A stretch of DNA of 64,000 nt from Bowmanella denitrificans (GTDB lineage Bacteria; Pseudomonadota; Gammaproteobacteria; Enterobacterales; Alteromonadaceae). The notes under the pieces were generated by a model, which saw only the letters and a program-made list of their open reading frames with translations, searched no databases and was not told the origin of the DNA. The translations under genes and the position numbers were made by a program. The stretch lies in contig NZ_BAAAEI010000014.1 in the NCBI RefSeq assembly GCF_039522935.1, positions 124,001 to 188,000 of the forward strand, written 5' to 3'. This document shows positions 26,724 through 35,982 of this stretch, one piece after another (position 1 is the stretch's first letter; the number at the start of each line of letters is the position of its first letter).

Positions 26724-27362
26724 ATGTTCAGGTGGCCGGTTTTTCTGATTCTCGTCATTGCAGGTGGTTACCAGCAATGCGCCTACCCGTCTTCAGAGTC
26801 GGCCTTGCTGAATAAGCTGTCAATACTTTTGTCCAGTCATGATGACACTACAATACTGAGAGAGCTTGCGTCCTTACAGCATGAAGCCCGGCAATTGACA
26901 TACCAGTGCTCTGAATGCCCATTCGATTGGTATGTTCTTGGAAGAATCGAGCATGAAATTGCTCGCAAAAGTGGTGGGCTGGCGCAGTTGAAAGCGGCAC
27001 GGCTTGCCAAAAATGCATTGACAAGAGCAGCAAGATTGGACATCCGTGTGGCTCAGGGCGATGCCCTGGCAAATCTGGCCCAGCTTTACCTTGAAACACC
27101 CTCCTGGCCGCTGTCATTTGGTGACAAACATAAAGCCAGGCAATTGCTTGAAGAGGCATTAGTGATTGCACCGCAAAACATTAGTGTTTTGTTAGTGGCC
27201 GGCCAGCTTTATCTTGAACTGGGGCAAACAGACAAAGCCAGACGATACCTGCAAATGGTGGTAGACACTGAGCCGATGAATAACGCTTTAACGCACCACT
27301 TGAAAATAACGCAAGCCTCAACCATGCTGACAAAAATTAATAATAAGTTATTGGAACAATGA
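26724..27362 (+). CDS. Exported TPR-like protein leading the two-component operon
   Basis: A 212-residue protein with an N-terminal hydrophobic export signal (about 1-20) and helical repeats. The clearest TPR pair is at about 135-200 (ARQLLEEALVIAP, LLVAGQLYLELGQTDKARRYL). A CSECPFDW segment near 66 has two cysteines. The ATG at 26724 sits 3 bp after AGAGGAAAGG; an overlapping TTG lies one codon earlier. Its stop overlaps the response regulator start (ATGA). It may report to, or assist, the sensor kinase, but no function is known. Confidence 0.75.
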   Translation: MFRWPVFLILVIAGGYQQCAYPSSESALLNKLSILLSSHDDTTILRELASLQHEARQLTYQCSECPFDWYVLGRIEHEIARKSGGLAQLKAARLAKNALTRAARLDIRVAQGDALANLAQLYLETPSWPLSFGDKHKARQLLEEALVIAPQNISVLLVAGQLYLELGQTDKARRYLQMVVDTEPMNNALTHHLKITQASTMLTKINNKLLEQ

Positions 27363-28015
27363 GACTTTTACTTATTGAAGACGATAGTCAACTGGCCAGT
27401 GCCTTGTCTTTGGCGTTGCGCAGTGAAGGTTTTGCAGTCGACCATCTAAATAGTGGGCGTCAGGGATTATCCGCCTTACAGGCCAAGCAAGCCGATATGG
27501 CTATTTTAGATCTTGGCTTACCGGATATGGACGGCATTGAGATACTAAAAACTGCCAGACAGCAGCGACTGGGGATACCTATTTTGGTGTTGACCGCCCG
27601 GGACAGCACCGCCGATAAAATTAAAGGTCTGGATCTGGGCGCCGACGATTATCTGGCCAAACCCTTTGAGGTTGAGGAACTGCTCGCCCGTATCCGGGTG
27701 ATTGCCCGTCGTCTAGGCACCTCAGATGACGCCAGAGTTAAAATAGGTGACGTAGTGCTGGATACGCTGGCGCATAAAATTCTGGTGGAAGGTGAACAAC
27801 TGGCGTTATCCCGTCGGGAGTATATGCTTGCCAAAGCGTTGATGGAGAATGCGGGGCGGATACAGTCCCGCGAACAACTTGAAACCCGTTTATATGAATG
27901 GGGAGAAGAAGTGGCCAGTAATGCTATTGAAGTGCATATTCATCACCTGCGCAAAAAACTGCCGCAGGGCTTTATACAAACCATTCGTGGCGTAGGTTAC
28001 ACCGTAAACAAATGA
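27359..28015 (+). CDS. Response regulator, OmpR family, PmrA/QseB-like
   Basis: A 218-residue two-domain regulator. The receiver has the acidic pair in LIEDD (near 7), phospho-Asp in AILDLGLPDMDG (about 51) and the LAKPF lysine (near 101). The winged-helix output domain (about 125-215) ends in SNAIEVHIHHLRKKL and IRGVGYTV, as in PmrA and QseB. It is joined by ATGA overlaps to genes on both sides. The three CTTAAG-N5-CTTAAG boxes in this window are its probable targets. Confidence 0.92.
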   Translation: MRLLLIEDDSQLASALSLALRSEGFAVDHLNSGRQGLSALQAKQADMAILDLGLPDMDGIEILKTARQQRLGIPILVLTARDSTADKIKGLDLGADDYLAKPFEVEELLARIRVIARRLGTSDDARVKIGDVVLDTLAHKILVEGEQLALSRREYMLAKALMENAGRIQSREQLETRLYEWGEEVASNAIEVHIHHLRKKLPQGFIQTIRGVGYTVNK

Positions 28016-29343
28016 GTTCAATCCGACGTTATCTGGTGCTACTGCTGTTATCGGTGATAACTATTGTACTGTTTTTTGCTGCAATCAAGGGCTATAAAAG
28101 CAGTATGGAGCGTGCTACCCGTTTGTTTGACAGCCAACTGGTGACCGTGGCAGATACTCTGGAATCGATGCAACTTACCGGTAACGTCGGGCAGTTGAAT
28201 CAGGATGCCGAGATGATTTTGCAAATCTGGCATCAGGATGAATTGCTGTTACATTCGATCAATGGTCCCCTTACTCCTATTACGTTACAGTCTGAGGGAT
28301 TTCGTGATGAAAATCTTGCCGGACAGCGCTGGCGTACCCTGGCACGTTACTACCCGCAATCCGGACACTGGCTGATGCTCGCCCAGCCCCTTAGTCACCG
28401 TTATGAACTGACCGAAGAGCTGGTACTGGCAGCAGTGCAGCCTTTGGTATTCAGCCTGCCGGTTCTGGCGCTGCTGATTTCCCTGGCGGTTAAGCAGGGT
28501 TTACGCCCATTGGTGTCGCTGTCTGATGCACTGCGCCAGAAACGTGCTGACGACTTGCGCCCCATCAGTCTGAAGCGTACCCCGGCAGAACTGGAAGCGG
28601 TGGTCATTACCATTAATCGCCTGCTGGCCAGGCTGGATGCGGCGTTTTCCCGGGAGAAACGTTTTGCTTCAGATGCCGCGCATGAGCTTCGAACGCCCTT
28701 GAGTGTGCTTAAAATCAACAGTCATAATCTGGCCCTGGAATTAGGCAAAGAATCTGTCAATCTGAACTTACTCAAGGATGGCGTCGAGCGAATGAGCCAT
28801 GTGGTCGATCAGATTCTGCTGCTCAATCGCACCAATCCTGAGCATTTCAGCTTGCAAATGAAACCCTTGGATCTTTACGTTCTTTGCCAGCAATGTATTG
28901 CCAGTCTCTATCCGCAGATTCATGCCAGGCAGCAGGAAATCAGTCTCAGCGGTGAAACCTGTCTGTTGGCAGGCGATGCGTTTTCATTGAATGTGTTGTT
29001 GCAGAACCTGATTTCAAATGCCAGTAAGTACAGTCCGCACAACAGTCAGATTGAGGTCAGCATTACTCAATCGGCAGAAAAAGTGGTGCTATTGGTGGAA
29101 GATTCTGGACCTGGGTTGGAAGAGTCTGAATATGAACGGGTTTTTGAGCGATTTTATCGGGTCGGCGGTGACCGGCATCAGTCTGGTGTCAGCGGTTGTG
29201 GCTTAGGGCTGGCAATCGTTAAGCATATTGTTGAGCTGTACGATGCCAGCATCAGTCTTGGCCGCGCCGTGCATCTTGGTGGTCTCAGTGTCAAAGTGGA
29301 ATTCAGCAGGCGAGGGAGAGGGCATGTCAAAAACCAGCATTAA
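28012..29343 (+). CDS. Sensor histidine kinase, PmrB/QseC-like
   Basis: A 443-residue membrane kinase: helix one (about 7-27), a short periplasmic sensor (about 28-140), helix two (about 142-162), HAMP-like linker, the phosphoacceptor motif DAAHELRTPLSVLK (His near 226), and ATPase boxes NLISNASKYSP, DSGPGLEESE and GCGLGLAIVKHI. It phosphorylates the cotranscribed response regulator. PmrB homologues sense ferric iron or cationic peptides; here the iron-related genes downstream make a metal signal plausible. Confidence 0.92.
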   Translation: MSSIRRYLVLLLLSVITIVLFFAAIKGYKSSMERATRLFDSQLVTVADTLESMQLTGNVGQLNQDAEMILQIWHQDELLLHSINGPLTPITLQSEGFRDENLAGQRWRTLARYYPQSGHWLMLAQPLSHRYELTEELVLAAVQPLVFSLPVLALLISLAVKQGLRPLVSLSDALRQKRADDLRPISLKRTPAELEAVVITINRLLARLDAAFSREKRFASDAAHELRTPLSVLKINSHNLALELGKESVNLNLLKDGVERMSHVVDQILLLNRTNPEHFSLQMKPLDLYVLCQQCIASLYPQIHARQQEISLSGETCLLAGDAFSLNVLLQNLISNASKYSPHNSQIEVSITQSAEKVVLLVEDSGPGLEESEYERVFERFYRVGGDRHQSGVSGCGLGLAIVKHIVELYDASISLGRAVHLGGLSVKVEFSRRGRGHVKNQH

Positions 29344-29674
29344 ACTGGCTGTGCTGATGTTACTGGCTCTGCCCTGTAAAGCTGAGGTGGAAGAGTTTGA
29401 GTTGGTGCTGAAATCGCATTTGTTTTATCCGTCAAAACTCGAAGTACCCGCTGGCCGAAAGGTTAAACTGGTTATTCATAATCAGGATGATACCCCCGAA
29501 GAGTTTGATAGTTTTGACCTCAACCGTGAGAAAGTCATCTTTCCTAACCGTAAGGCCACTGTTTATATCGGGCCATTAAAACCCGGTGTATATGAGTTTT
29601 TCGGTGAGTTTAATCCCAATAGTGCCAGAGGCCAGGTAGTGGCCATCGACAGGGAGGGCAATGGTGCTGATTAA
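29324..29674 (+). CDS. Periplasmic cupredoxin-domain protein
   Basis: A 116-residue exported protein: signal peptide to about 18 (LMLLALPCKA), then a single cupredoxin fold (FELVLKSHLFYPSKLEVPAG, VIHNQDDTPEEFDSFDL, PGVYEFFGEFNP). The type-1 copper cysteine is absent, as in the cupredoxins found with FTR1 iron permeases. The ATG overlaps the kinase gene by 20 bp and has GAGGGAGAGGG before it. It likely handles iron or copper in the periplasm together with the next gene. Confidence 0.82.
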   Translation: MSKTSIKLAVLMLLALPCKAEVEEFELVLKSHLFYPSKLEVPAGRKVKLVIHNQDDTPEEFDSFDLNREKVIFPNRKATVYIGPLKPGVYEFFGEFNPNSARGQVVAIDREGNGAD

Positions 29675-30449
29675 TTCGGTGATTCTGTTTTTGCGTGATG
29701 CCTTACCGGTATTCGTTCTGATCAGTCTGCTACTGGCTTTTGCCAATTTTGCAGGACGACGCTGGTATTGGCTGGGCGGTGCTTTACTAATGGGACTGGC
29801 GGGCAGTATGTTGCTGACCCATCAGGTCGACAACTTAAGTGAATGGTTGGAGGGGGCTGGGGTAGAGGTGTTTATCTTTGCCTGCCAACTGATTATCTAT
29901 GCGCTGCTGCTGATAAATTTACAGTGCCAGTTTAAAGATTATCAAAATGCCTGGATTGCCACTGCTGTGCTCATGGTTGGGTTGGTGCTGACCCTGGATG
30001 GTGCCAATTTTCTGGTTTATCTGTTCAGTTACTGGTCGCATGAGCAAACCCCGATGGCCCTGGTTATGGGCACTATTCTTGGTGGTACGGTTTGCATGAG
30101 TCTGGCCGTACTGCTTTACATTGGCTGCCAGCATTGGCTGGCCAGCGGTTATCCATTGCTGTGTGCACTGTTAATGTTGCTCTGGGGAGCGGGGCAACTA
30201 AGTTATTCCCTGAATTTACTCAGTCAGGTTGATTTGCTGCCGCCTATGCGACCAGTTTGGGATACCTCTGACTGGATTGCCGATAATTCAGAGCTGGGAC
30301 ACCTGCTTAATTCATTAATGGGTTATGAAGCCGCACCGGGGTTATTGCAAATTATTGTTTATATGCTGGCTGTGTTATTGCCATTTATCTGGCTGTACCA
30401 CCTGAATCGTCACGCTTACCCGACGCCCGTGGTTAAGGGGGAGGTATGA
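29661..30449 (+). CDS. FTR1-like membrane permease lacking REXXE
   Basis: A 262-residue protein with about seven membrane segments. The N-terminus LINSVILFLRDALPVFVLIS matches the first helix of FTR1 permeases, where REXXE binds iron, but here the motif reads RDALP. A second motif is not visible either. It overlaps the cupredoxin gene by 14 bp. The partnership with a cupredoxin is typical for FTR1 systems, so a changed metal or a sensing role is possible. Transport of Fe cannot be assumed. Confidence 0.7.
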   Translation: MVLINSVILFLRDALPVFVLISLLLAFANFAGRRWYWLGGALLMGLAGSMLLTHQVDNLSEWLEGAGVEVFIFACQLIIYALLLINLQCQFKDYQNAWIATAVLMVGLVLTLDGANFLVYLFSYWSHEQTPMALVMGTILGGTVCMSLAVLLYIGCQHWLASGYPLLCALLMLLWGAGQLSYSLNLLSQVDLLPPMRPVWDTSDWIADNSELGHLLNSLMGYEAAPGLLQIIVYMLAVLLPFIWLYHLNRHAYPTPVVKGEV

Positions 30450-31141
30450 GAAAGTCACTTATTGCCACTGTAGGCTTATTGCTGAGTCTCAACGTGCTGG
30501 CAGATGGTTATGTGGTAGACAAGGTTTACCACCCTATAGTGTTACCTGGAGAGCAGCGCCTGGAATGGCGGTTTATGTCGCGCCAGACGGATGACCGCAA
30601 TGTGCTGGCACAGCGTATCGGGTATGGGCGCTCGTTGTCTGAATATGTGACTCTTGAAGCCTATGTGGTGGGGGAGCGCGATCACGAGGATAACTTTGGC
30701 TTGCAGGCATATGAGCTGGAAAGCCGCTGGATGCTCACCGACCAGGGTAAGTACTGGGCGGACTGGGGATTGGTGTTTGAGTTGGAAAAACAGCACAAGC
30801 AGGATGCGTGGGAAGCCACCTCCGGCCTGGTGATGGAAAAGGAGTTTGGCCGCAATAGCTTAACCATGAACTGGTTCCTGGTATACGAATGGGGTAAGGC
30901 GCTGCACGATGAATTTGAAAGTGAATTTCGCCTGCAATACCGGTTCCGCTGGAAGCCTCAGGTGCAGCCCTCGTTAGAAATGTATCTGGGAGAAGACTTT
31001 GTTGGCATTGGACCTGCTCTGATGGGGGTGCAGCGCTTTGATGGCCAGCGTCAGCTAAAATGGGAATTGGGTTTTATTTCCGAAGTCAGCGGCATCGCGA
31101 AAGATCATACGCTCAGATTTGTATTGGAGTATGAGTTTTAA
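30446..31141 (+). CDS. Predicted outer-membrane protein of unknown function
   Basis: A 231-residue protein with a signal peptide (about 1-19, LSLNVLADG) and alternating aromatic and polar residues ending in LEYEF, as in small outer-membrane beta-barrels whose last residue is Phe. I do not recognise the family. It begins with an ATGA overlap on the FTR1-like gene, so it is the sixth gene of the PmrAB-like operon and may serve its metal or envelope function. Confidence 0.7.
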   Translation: MRKSLIATVGLLLSLNVLADGYVVDKVYHPIVLPGEQRLEWRFMSRQTDDRNVLAQRIGYGRSLSEYVTLEAYVVGERDHEDNFGLQAYELESRWMLTDQGKYWADWGLVFELEKQHKQDAWEATSGLVMEKEFGRNSLTMNWFLVYEWGKALHDEFESEFRLQYRFRWKPQVQPSLEMYLGEDFVGIGPALMGVQRFDGQRQLKWELGFISEVSGIAKDHTLRFVLEYEF

Positions 31142-31186
31142 GGGCAGACGGGACAAGGGCTCTGGTTAGCAGTTTGAACCCACAGC

Positions 31187-31207
31187 CCGGCCCGTCGTTT
31201 GGGCCGG
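31187..31207. terminator. GC-rich hairpin between convergent genes
   Basis: Stem CCGGCCC / GGGCCGG with a 7-base loop lies between the convergent genes ending at 31141 and 31208. There is no T run. Confidence 0.4.
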
Positions 31208-31741
31208 CTAGGGTTTTCCCGGCAGCATACGTTTAAGCGTGTTATCTCTTTTCACATAGTGGTGCCACAGGGCCGACAAGGCGTGTAATCCAATTAGGCC
31301 ATAACCTGCCTTGCCAATGCTCTCGTGCCATTCTTTAATCATGCCTGCCAATTCCCGATTCTCACTGATCAGGGGCGGCAGACTGAACGAAAAAAAGGGC
31401 ACAGGTTTGCCCGCCGCACTTAATATCAGCCAACCAGCCAGTGGCAAGCCCAGCATCAGCAAATACAGCAGTGCATGCATCAGGCCTGCTACCTTGCTCT
31501 GGACGGCAGAAGGTGGCGGTTGTATGGCCGGAGAGCGTATTGTCAGTCGCCAGTAAAGGCGCAAAACAACCAGTATGCCAACCAGTAACCCCAGCATAAA
31601 GTGCCATTGTTTGAGTGCTTCACGGGGATCACTGCCTTTCGGGTAGAGCTCTCTTAACTCAATACAGGCGTACACCGCGACGATCAACAATAACATCAGC
31701 CAATGCAGGCTGATGCTAACCGGATGATACTTCTCAGACAT
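31208..31741 (-). CDS. Cytochrome b561
   Basis: A 177-residue four-helix membrane cytochrome of the bacterial b561 type. Candidate haem histidines are in SISLHWLMLL (near 13), KQWHFMLGLLVG (near 48) and GLIGLHALSALWHHY (near 155). It passes electrons from quinol to periplasmic acceptors or superoxide. It stands alone; a weak FNR-like site lies 158 bp upstream. Confidence 0.9.
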   Translation of the reverse strand: MSEKYHPVSISLHWLMLLLIVAVYACIELRELYPKGSDPREALKQWHFMLGLLVGILVVLRLYWRLTIRSPAIQPPPSAVQSKVAGLMHALLYLLMLGLPLAGWLILSAAGKPVPFFSFSLPPLISENRELAGMIKEWHESIGKAGYGLIGLHALSALWHHYVKRDNTLKRMLPGKP

Positions 31742-31898
31742 AACGAGGCTCCTTTTTACTTACTCAGACACAATGGGATTAGGCTGCGCTCTTCGGCGGT
31801 GAATATTGTGCAAACTTAACGCCATCTGGTGACGATAATCGGCATAAAAACACCACAAACTGCGATAAAATTTTACGTTAAAGGTTTACCCACCCTAC

Positions 31899-31912
31899 CT
31901 GATCCAAATCAA
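31899..31912. promoter_or_regulatory. Weak FNR-like site
   Basis: CTGATCCAAATCAA differs from the FNR consensus TTGAT-N4-ATCAA by one base. It overlaps the PAP2 stop codon and lies 158 bp before the cytochrome b561 start. A single match of this kind may be chance. Confidence 0.2.
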
Positions 31913-32673
31913 GCTTGGTATGAATTGGCAGGCAGCGGGGGCGCATCATTTTGTATGCTTTTACTCTCCGGAAGTTTCCACAAATTGGTTGGGGCAGGAT
32001 AAAAGCGGTATACCAATGCTGCATTGAGGCAGCATATGCCCCAACTGAGCAACATAGACACCAGGGTGTGGCTGAGAAAATGATCACCAATCAGCATTTT
32101 ATAGCCGCCCATCAACCAGCCCAGTGACAATGCGCCTACTATTGCCCACTGCCTGGCTCGGTCAGTAGGCATCAAAAATATCAAGGCAAGCAAGCTGAAT
32201 CCGCCGCTGGCATGTCCAGCAGGAAAGCACTTTTGCGGTGCTGCCGGGCGTTTGTCCGCCGGATAAGCGCTAAACAATGGCACATGTTCAACCTTACCGC
32301 CGAATTGCAGCAGATTCACCGGACAGGCCATATTAGTGGTGGCTTTAAGCAGACCGACAGTGGCAGGGACGGACAGCATCGATAGCATGACAATGAGTAG
32401 ACCCGGCTGTAAAGGTTTGATGGCATGTTTGATAAAACTGACAACAAACATCAGTAGCAAGCTGAGAAAAAACACCAGCAGCACCACTTTGATGCCGTCG
32501 TAAAACAATAATCTGGCCCAGAATTCCTGCTTGTCCCACCACCATTGATGACTGCCTTGGTTATACAACAGTTGTTGTATTTGCATATCCAACGCGGTCA
32601 GCTCAAAGATCAGGATGCACAATATCAGGGCCAGGCAAGTTACCAGCAGATGGCGGGCTAAGCACTTATTCAT
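31909..32673 (-). CDS. PAP2 family membrane phosphatase
   Basis: A 254-residue protein with about six membrane helices and PAP2 motifs in order: KATTNMACP (K-X6-RP with Cys for Arg, near 125), CFPAGHASGG (PSGH-like, near 155) and the late GGYKMLIGDHFLSH (near 205) with the catalytic histidine. PAP2 enzymes act on lipid phosphates such as undecaprenyl pyrophosphate or lipid A. Starting at ATG 32673 it overlaps eptA by 8 bp, which argues for lipid A or carrier-lipid phosphate as substrate. The frame is open to 32763 but lies inside eptA. Confidence 0.82.
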   Translation of the reverse strand: MNKCLARHLLVTCLALILCILIFELTALDMQIQQLLYNQGSHQWWWDKQEFWARLLFYDGIKVVLLVFFLSLLLMFVVSFIKHAIKPLQPGLLIVMLSMLSVPATVGLLKATTNMACPVNLLQFGGKVEHVPLFSAYPADKRPAAPQKCFPAGHASGGFSLLALIFLMPTDRARQWAIVGALSLGWLMGGYKMLIGDHFLSHTLVSMLLSWGICCLNAALVYRFYPAPTNLWKLPESKSIQNDAPPLPANSYQA

Positions 32674-34270
32674 CACGATACACGAAGTAAGGAACACAAG
32701 GAGTGTTGCCAATGATGTGGCTATCAATTTCAAATGACTGCAATAAGCTGCAACTGAAATCATCGTGGCTATATGCCTGGTGCGTCAATCCTCTGGATGG
32801 CTCAAGCAGAATGTCGGAGCTTTCACCCACCCAAACCAGAAAAGGCACATGTGTTTGGGAACGGGGCGCTAAGAAGTAAGGCATACCGTGCAGGTAAAGG
32901 CCATTTTCCCCAAGTGATTCACCATGATCGCTCATGTACAGCATCGCGGTTTCAAATTTGGGAGTATTGCGTTTGAGCAGTTCTATGACCTGATTGAGAA
33001 AATAATCGGTGTAAAGAATGCTATTGTCATAGGCATTGATGATTTCCTGTGTAGAACACTCGGCCAACTCCTGGCTTTTGCAGGCAGGTACAAAGTGTTC
33101 AAAATTTGCCGGATAGCGTTTGTGGTAAGCTGGCCCATGGCTACCCATTTGATGCAGCACTATTAAAATGTCGCCTTGCTGTTGGTTAATATAGTCCTGC
33201 AATCCAGCCAGCATGCCGATGTCCCGACATTCGGTTTTATCGCACTCCGGGTTGTGGTCTGGCGAGCGGAAATCTTCATAAGGCAGCCGGGTAGCGACGC
33301 CTTTGGAGTCCGAATTATTATCCCGCCAAAGCACGTTTACGCCGGCTTTATGCAATACATCCAGCACGTTCTCGGTGTATTTGGCGCTATCCAAATCAAA
33401 AGCGTCACGGTGACTGAATGAAAACAAACAAGGGACAGATACGGCGGTAGAAGTGCCGCATGAACTCACATTGGCATAGCTTAGCAGGTTCGCCTGTTTG
33501 CTCAGCATAGGATTAGTCTGGCGGCTGTAGCCATTTAAGGCGAAGTGATCGGCCCTGGCGGTTTCTCCCACTACCACAATTACTAGTTCGGAGTGGCCGG
33601 TTGGTTTGGGGGCGAGGTGCTCACCCGTCAGCTTCACCAATTGCTTATGGGCTGGGTTTCGCAACTGCCGGGCCACAAGGTCCACCGCCGAATATATTGG
33701 GTAAATAGGGTTAGCGTGATAGCGAACCGACTTATGTTCACGGAAAAAGCTGGCGTATTGGTCACTAAAAGGCAGCATACTTAGCAACGTCAGGGCGAAG
33801 ATGCTGCATAGGGAAATAACCGACGCTTTTATAGCCGGGCGCTGCAGCCCTTTGCTGCCTGAAAGCAGCAAACCAGGCAGCACGGCCAATAACATGATCC
33901 GCCACACTAAACCGGCACTGAGTAAATCTTTCGCTTCGTCAGGGTTAGTTTGCAGCACATTAGTGAGCATAATCCGATCAAACACAGTACCCAGTTCATC
34001 GGTGAAATAACCGGTAATGGCGGCTATCAACAGTAATATTGGGTACAACCAGCGAGGTGCAATCAATATGCTTAGAAGCTGGATCATCAAAAGCAGTAAA
34101 AAGCCAAGCAGCAACGCCACTGAGAGCACAAAACCCAAATGCTGCGGCAGAGGATAAAGGGCGGTTAACTCAGCAAAAAAGCTTAAGTTGGCGCTGATAA
34201 GCAGGAAAAACACCAATAAAAGTTGGCTCTGCCATGGCCTGATGCGTACAGAAAACATATCAGAATGCAT
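32666..34270 (-). CDS. eptA: Phosphoethanolamine transferase EptA
   Basis: A 534-residue inner-membrane enzyme: five N-terminal helices (to about 170), then a periplasmic sulfatase-fold domain. Motifs are VVVGETARADHF (zinc ligand Glu, near 230), SSCGTSTAVSVPCLFS with the nucleophile Thr (near 270) and YMSDHGESLGENG (near 450). It transfers phosphoethanolamine from phosphatidylethanolamine to lipid A, lowering negative charge. GAGGT precedes the ATG at 34270, which overlaps the upstream Omp85-like gene by 11 bp. The promoter upstream of that gene carries a PmrA-type box, matching the known control of eptA in enteric bacteria. Confidence 0.93.
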   Translation of the reverse strand: MHSDMFSVRIRPWQSQLLLVFFLLISANLSFFAELTALYPLPQHLGFVLSVALLLGFLLLLMIQLLSILIAPRWLYPILLLIAAITGYFTDELGTVFDRIMLTNVLQTNPDEAKDLLSAGLVWRIMLLAVLPGLLLSGSKGLQRPAIKASVISLCSIFALTLLSMLPFSDQYASFFREHKSVRYHANPIYPIYSAVDLVARQLRNPAHKQLVKLTGEHLAPKPTGHSELVIVVVGETARADHFALNGYSRQTNPMLSKQANLLSYANVSSCGTSTAVSVPCLFSFSHRDAFDLDSAKYTENVLDVLHKAGVNVLWRDNNSDSKGVATRLPYEDFRSPDHNPECDKTECRDIGMLAGLQDYINQQQGDILIVLHQMGSHGPAYHKRYPANFEHFVPACKSQELAECSTQEIINAYDNSILYTDYFLNQVIELLKRNTPKFETAMLYMSDHGESLGENGLYLHGMPYFLAPRSQTHVPFLVWVGESSDILLEPSRGLTHQAYSHDDFSCSLLQSFEIDSHIIGNTPCVPYFVYRDE

Positions 34271-35837
34271 GTTTTACCTCTACGCGAAACTCCAGGCCGC
34301 TAACATCGTCCTGATCTGAAAAAGGATGCACGAGATCCATATGAATAACCTGCCGGTCACTGGAATGAGTGGAGTAAAAGCGGGCACCAATACCCACGCT
34401 TTGCAGTAAACCGCTATCTTCGTTGGCTCTTGGGGTGTCGCCGAAGCTCTTGCCCACGTCATAAAAGACCGCACCGCCCAGTTCGAAAAGTTTGAACAGG
34501 TTAATGCCGGGGTAATAGCGCAGCTCGGTGCTGAGCAGCAGGTTCTGTTCGCCATACTGATACTGCAGTGGATAGCCGCGCATACCCGTATCGCCGCCCA
34601 GATTTACGGGGTTATCCAGGGTCGGATTATCTGAAAATTGCCAGGCTGCACTGGCATACCAGGCGAAACGTTGATTGAGGCGATGGATAAGTTCACCGCT
34701 GAAACGCCCGGTCAGGGAGCTGTGATCTTGCGCACCGCCGTTAAATCCTCCGGCCTGAAAGCGCCCCAATAGCAAGGTATCAGCATTCCAGGCCAGTCCC
34801 TTGCTGGCCGACATATTCCATAGCCAGGCACCTTGTTGCGGCCCGCTGACCAGGTTATGGCCCAGATTAGCCTGTATATGCCAACCAAGATTAATGTCTT
34901 CTTTTTGTTCGATAAGATGCAAATTGCGCAACGTAACATAGTCGTCCTCTAACCACTCAACGCCAACCCAGGGATAGTTAAATCGCCGATCGGTGGGAAG
35001 GTAGTCGGATTGCGGCTCACTAAAGATGTGTTCGTCTTTGGTCCAGCCCGCCAGTATGCGCAGATGCTGATCATCCCAGTTGCCGATTTTCCAACCCAGG
35101 TTCAGGGTTTGGTAATCAATCTTGTGTCTGAACAGCAATTCATCCTGACTATTGTGGAACAGCGTATCTACTCTATCTTCGCGGTTAAAGCCCACGCTGC
35201 CGCCAAAATTGCTATCCACGCTGACCAGGGGTTTGTCCAGAAATACACTGCGCTGATAGCCGTCTGGGCTGTCTATCAGGCGAATGCGGGCGTTGCTGTT
35301 GTAACCAAGAAAGAGCGGGAACTCGGTATCCAGCTTATATCCACTGCGCTGTGGATCGGAAAAATAGGCAAGCTCTGCATCCACTCCCAGGCCGAGCAAA
35401 TTGCGGTCCTTTAAACCCAGTTCAAAATGGTTTTTACCGCCTTTTCGGCCAAAATCGAGGATCGGCATTAATGACCAGGTATCCCAGGTGTCGATTTGGA
35501 TACGGGATTGTTGTTCGTTCTTAACCAACTGCACTTTGGCATCACGCAGATAGTTACGGGCACGCAGGTGTCTTTCCACCTCATACAATTTGTCCGGATC
35601 TGCCTCACAAGGAGATAAAAACGCCAGTTCATTCTCTAGCGTTGCTTGTTGCGTATCCACATGCAGGTTATTGGCCAGTTTATGTAGCCAGGTGGTATCC
35701 GGGTCCTGTTCATCAAAAATACTGTGAATATTGAGCTCAATCTCAGTAGGTTGCTCACAGGCGATTGAGGCGCTACAGGCCAGTATAATGCTCAGACTAA
35801 GGGGGATTGCCACCCGGCACTGGGATTTAGAACGCAT
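34260..35837 (-). CDS. Omp85/BamA-like outer-membrane protein
   Basis: A 525-residue exported protein. A signal peptide (to about 26) is followed by a short region with one POTRA-like unit (LYEVERHLRARNYLRDAKVQL, about 84-104) and a 16-strand-type barrel. The GDTGMRGYPLQYQYGEQNLLL segment near 415 (GDTGMRGYP) resembles the conserved loop-6 VRGY/F motif of Omp85 proteins. The C-terminus VEVKHAF ends in Phe. It heads the eptA-PAP2 operon, an unusual place for an Omp85 protein. CAGGAAATGCC precedes the ATG. A role in inserting or exporting an envelope component is inferred. Confidence 0.78.
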   Translation of the reverse strand: MRSKSQCRVAIPLSLSIILACSASIACEQPTEIELNIHSIFDEQDPDTTWLHKLANNLHVDTQQATLENELAFLSPCEADPDKLYEVERHLRARNYLRDAKVQLVKNEQQSRIQIDTWDTWSLMPILDFGRKGGKNHFELGLKDRNLLGLGVDAELAYFSDPQRSGYKLDTEFPLFLGYNSNARIRLIDSPDGYQRSVFLDKPLVSVDSNFGGSVGFNREDRVDTLFHNSQDELLFRHKIDYQTLNLGWKIGNWDDQHLRILAGWTKDEHIFSEPQSDYLPTDRRFNYPWVGVEWLEDDYVTLRNLHLIEQKEDINLGWHIQANLGHNLVSGPQQGAWLWNMSASKGLAWNADTLLLGRFQAGGFNGGAQDHSSLTGRFSGELIHRLNQRFAWYASAAWQFSDNPTLDNPVNLGGDTGMRGYPLQYQYGEQNLLLSTELRYYPGINLFKLFELGGAVFYDVGKSFGDTPRANEDSGLLQSVGIGARFYSTHSSDRQVIHMDLVHPFSDQDDVSGLEFRVEVKHAF

Positions 35838-35867
35838 GGCATTTCCTGAAAAATACGGCTTGTTTTA

Positions 35868-35900
35868 AGACTATTTCCTGAACCTTAAGGAAGTCTGAAG
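35868..35900 (-). promoter_or_regulatory. PmrA/QseB-type box and promoter (eptA operon)
   Basis: On the minus strand: CTTCAG (35900-35895), 5 bp, CTTAAG (35889-35884), 10 bp, then the -10 candidate TAGTCT (35873-35868). The predicted leader to the ATG at 35837 is about 25 bases. Layout and spacing equal those at the two-component operon and at 39117-39149; only the first half-site has one mismatch. Confidence 0.7.
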
Positions 35901-35962
35901 GTGGGCATTTTTTTTGGGATGATGTTGGCTGTTTACTTTGGCGTGCTAAACGGCGCTGAAAC

Positions 35963-35982
35963 AGGGGCGACTATTCGCCCCT
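35963..35982 (-). terminator. Hairpin after the GT39 gene
   Basis: Perfect 8-bp stem AGGGGCGA / TCGCCCCT with a 4-base loop overlaps the stop codon of the GT39 gene, followed on the minus strand by GTTTC. It separates this unit from the Omp85-eptA unit, which has its own promoter. Confidence 0.55.

Noticed and set aside
31742..31908. TTAAG-like element before cytochrome b561
   Set aside because: No partner half-site at 5-bp spacing, so it does not match the box seen at the other three operons.
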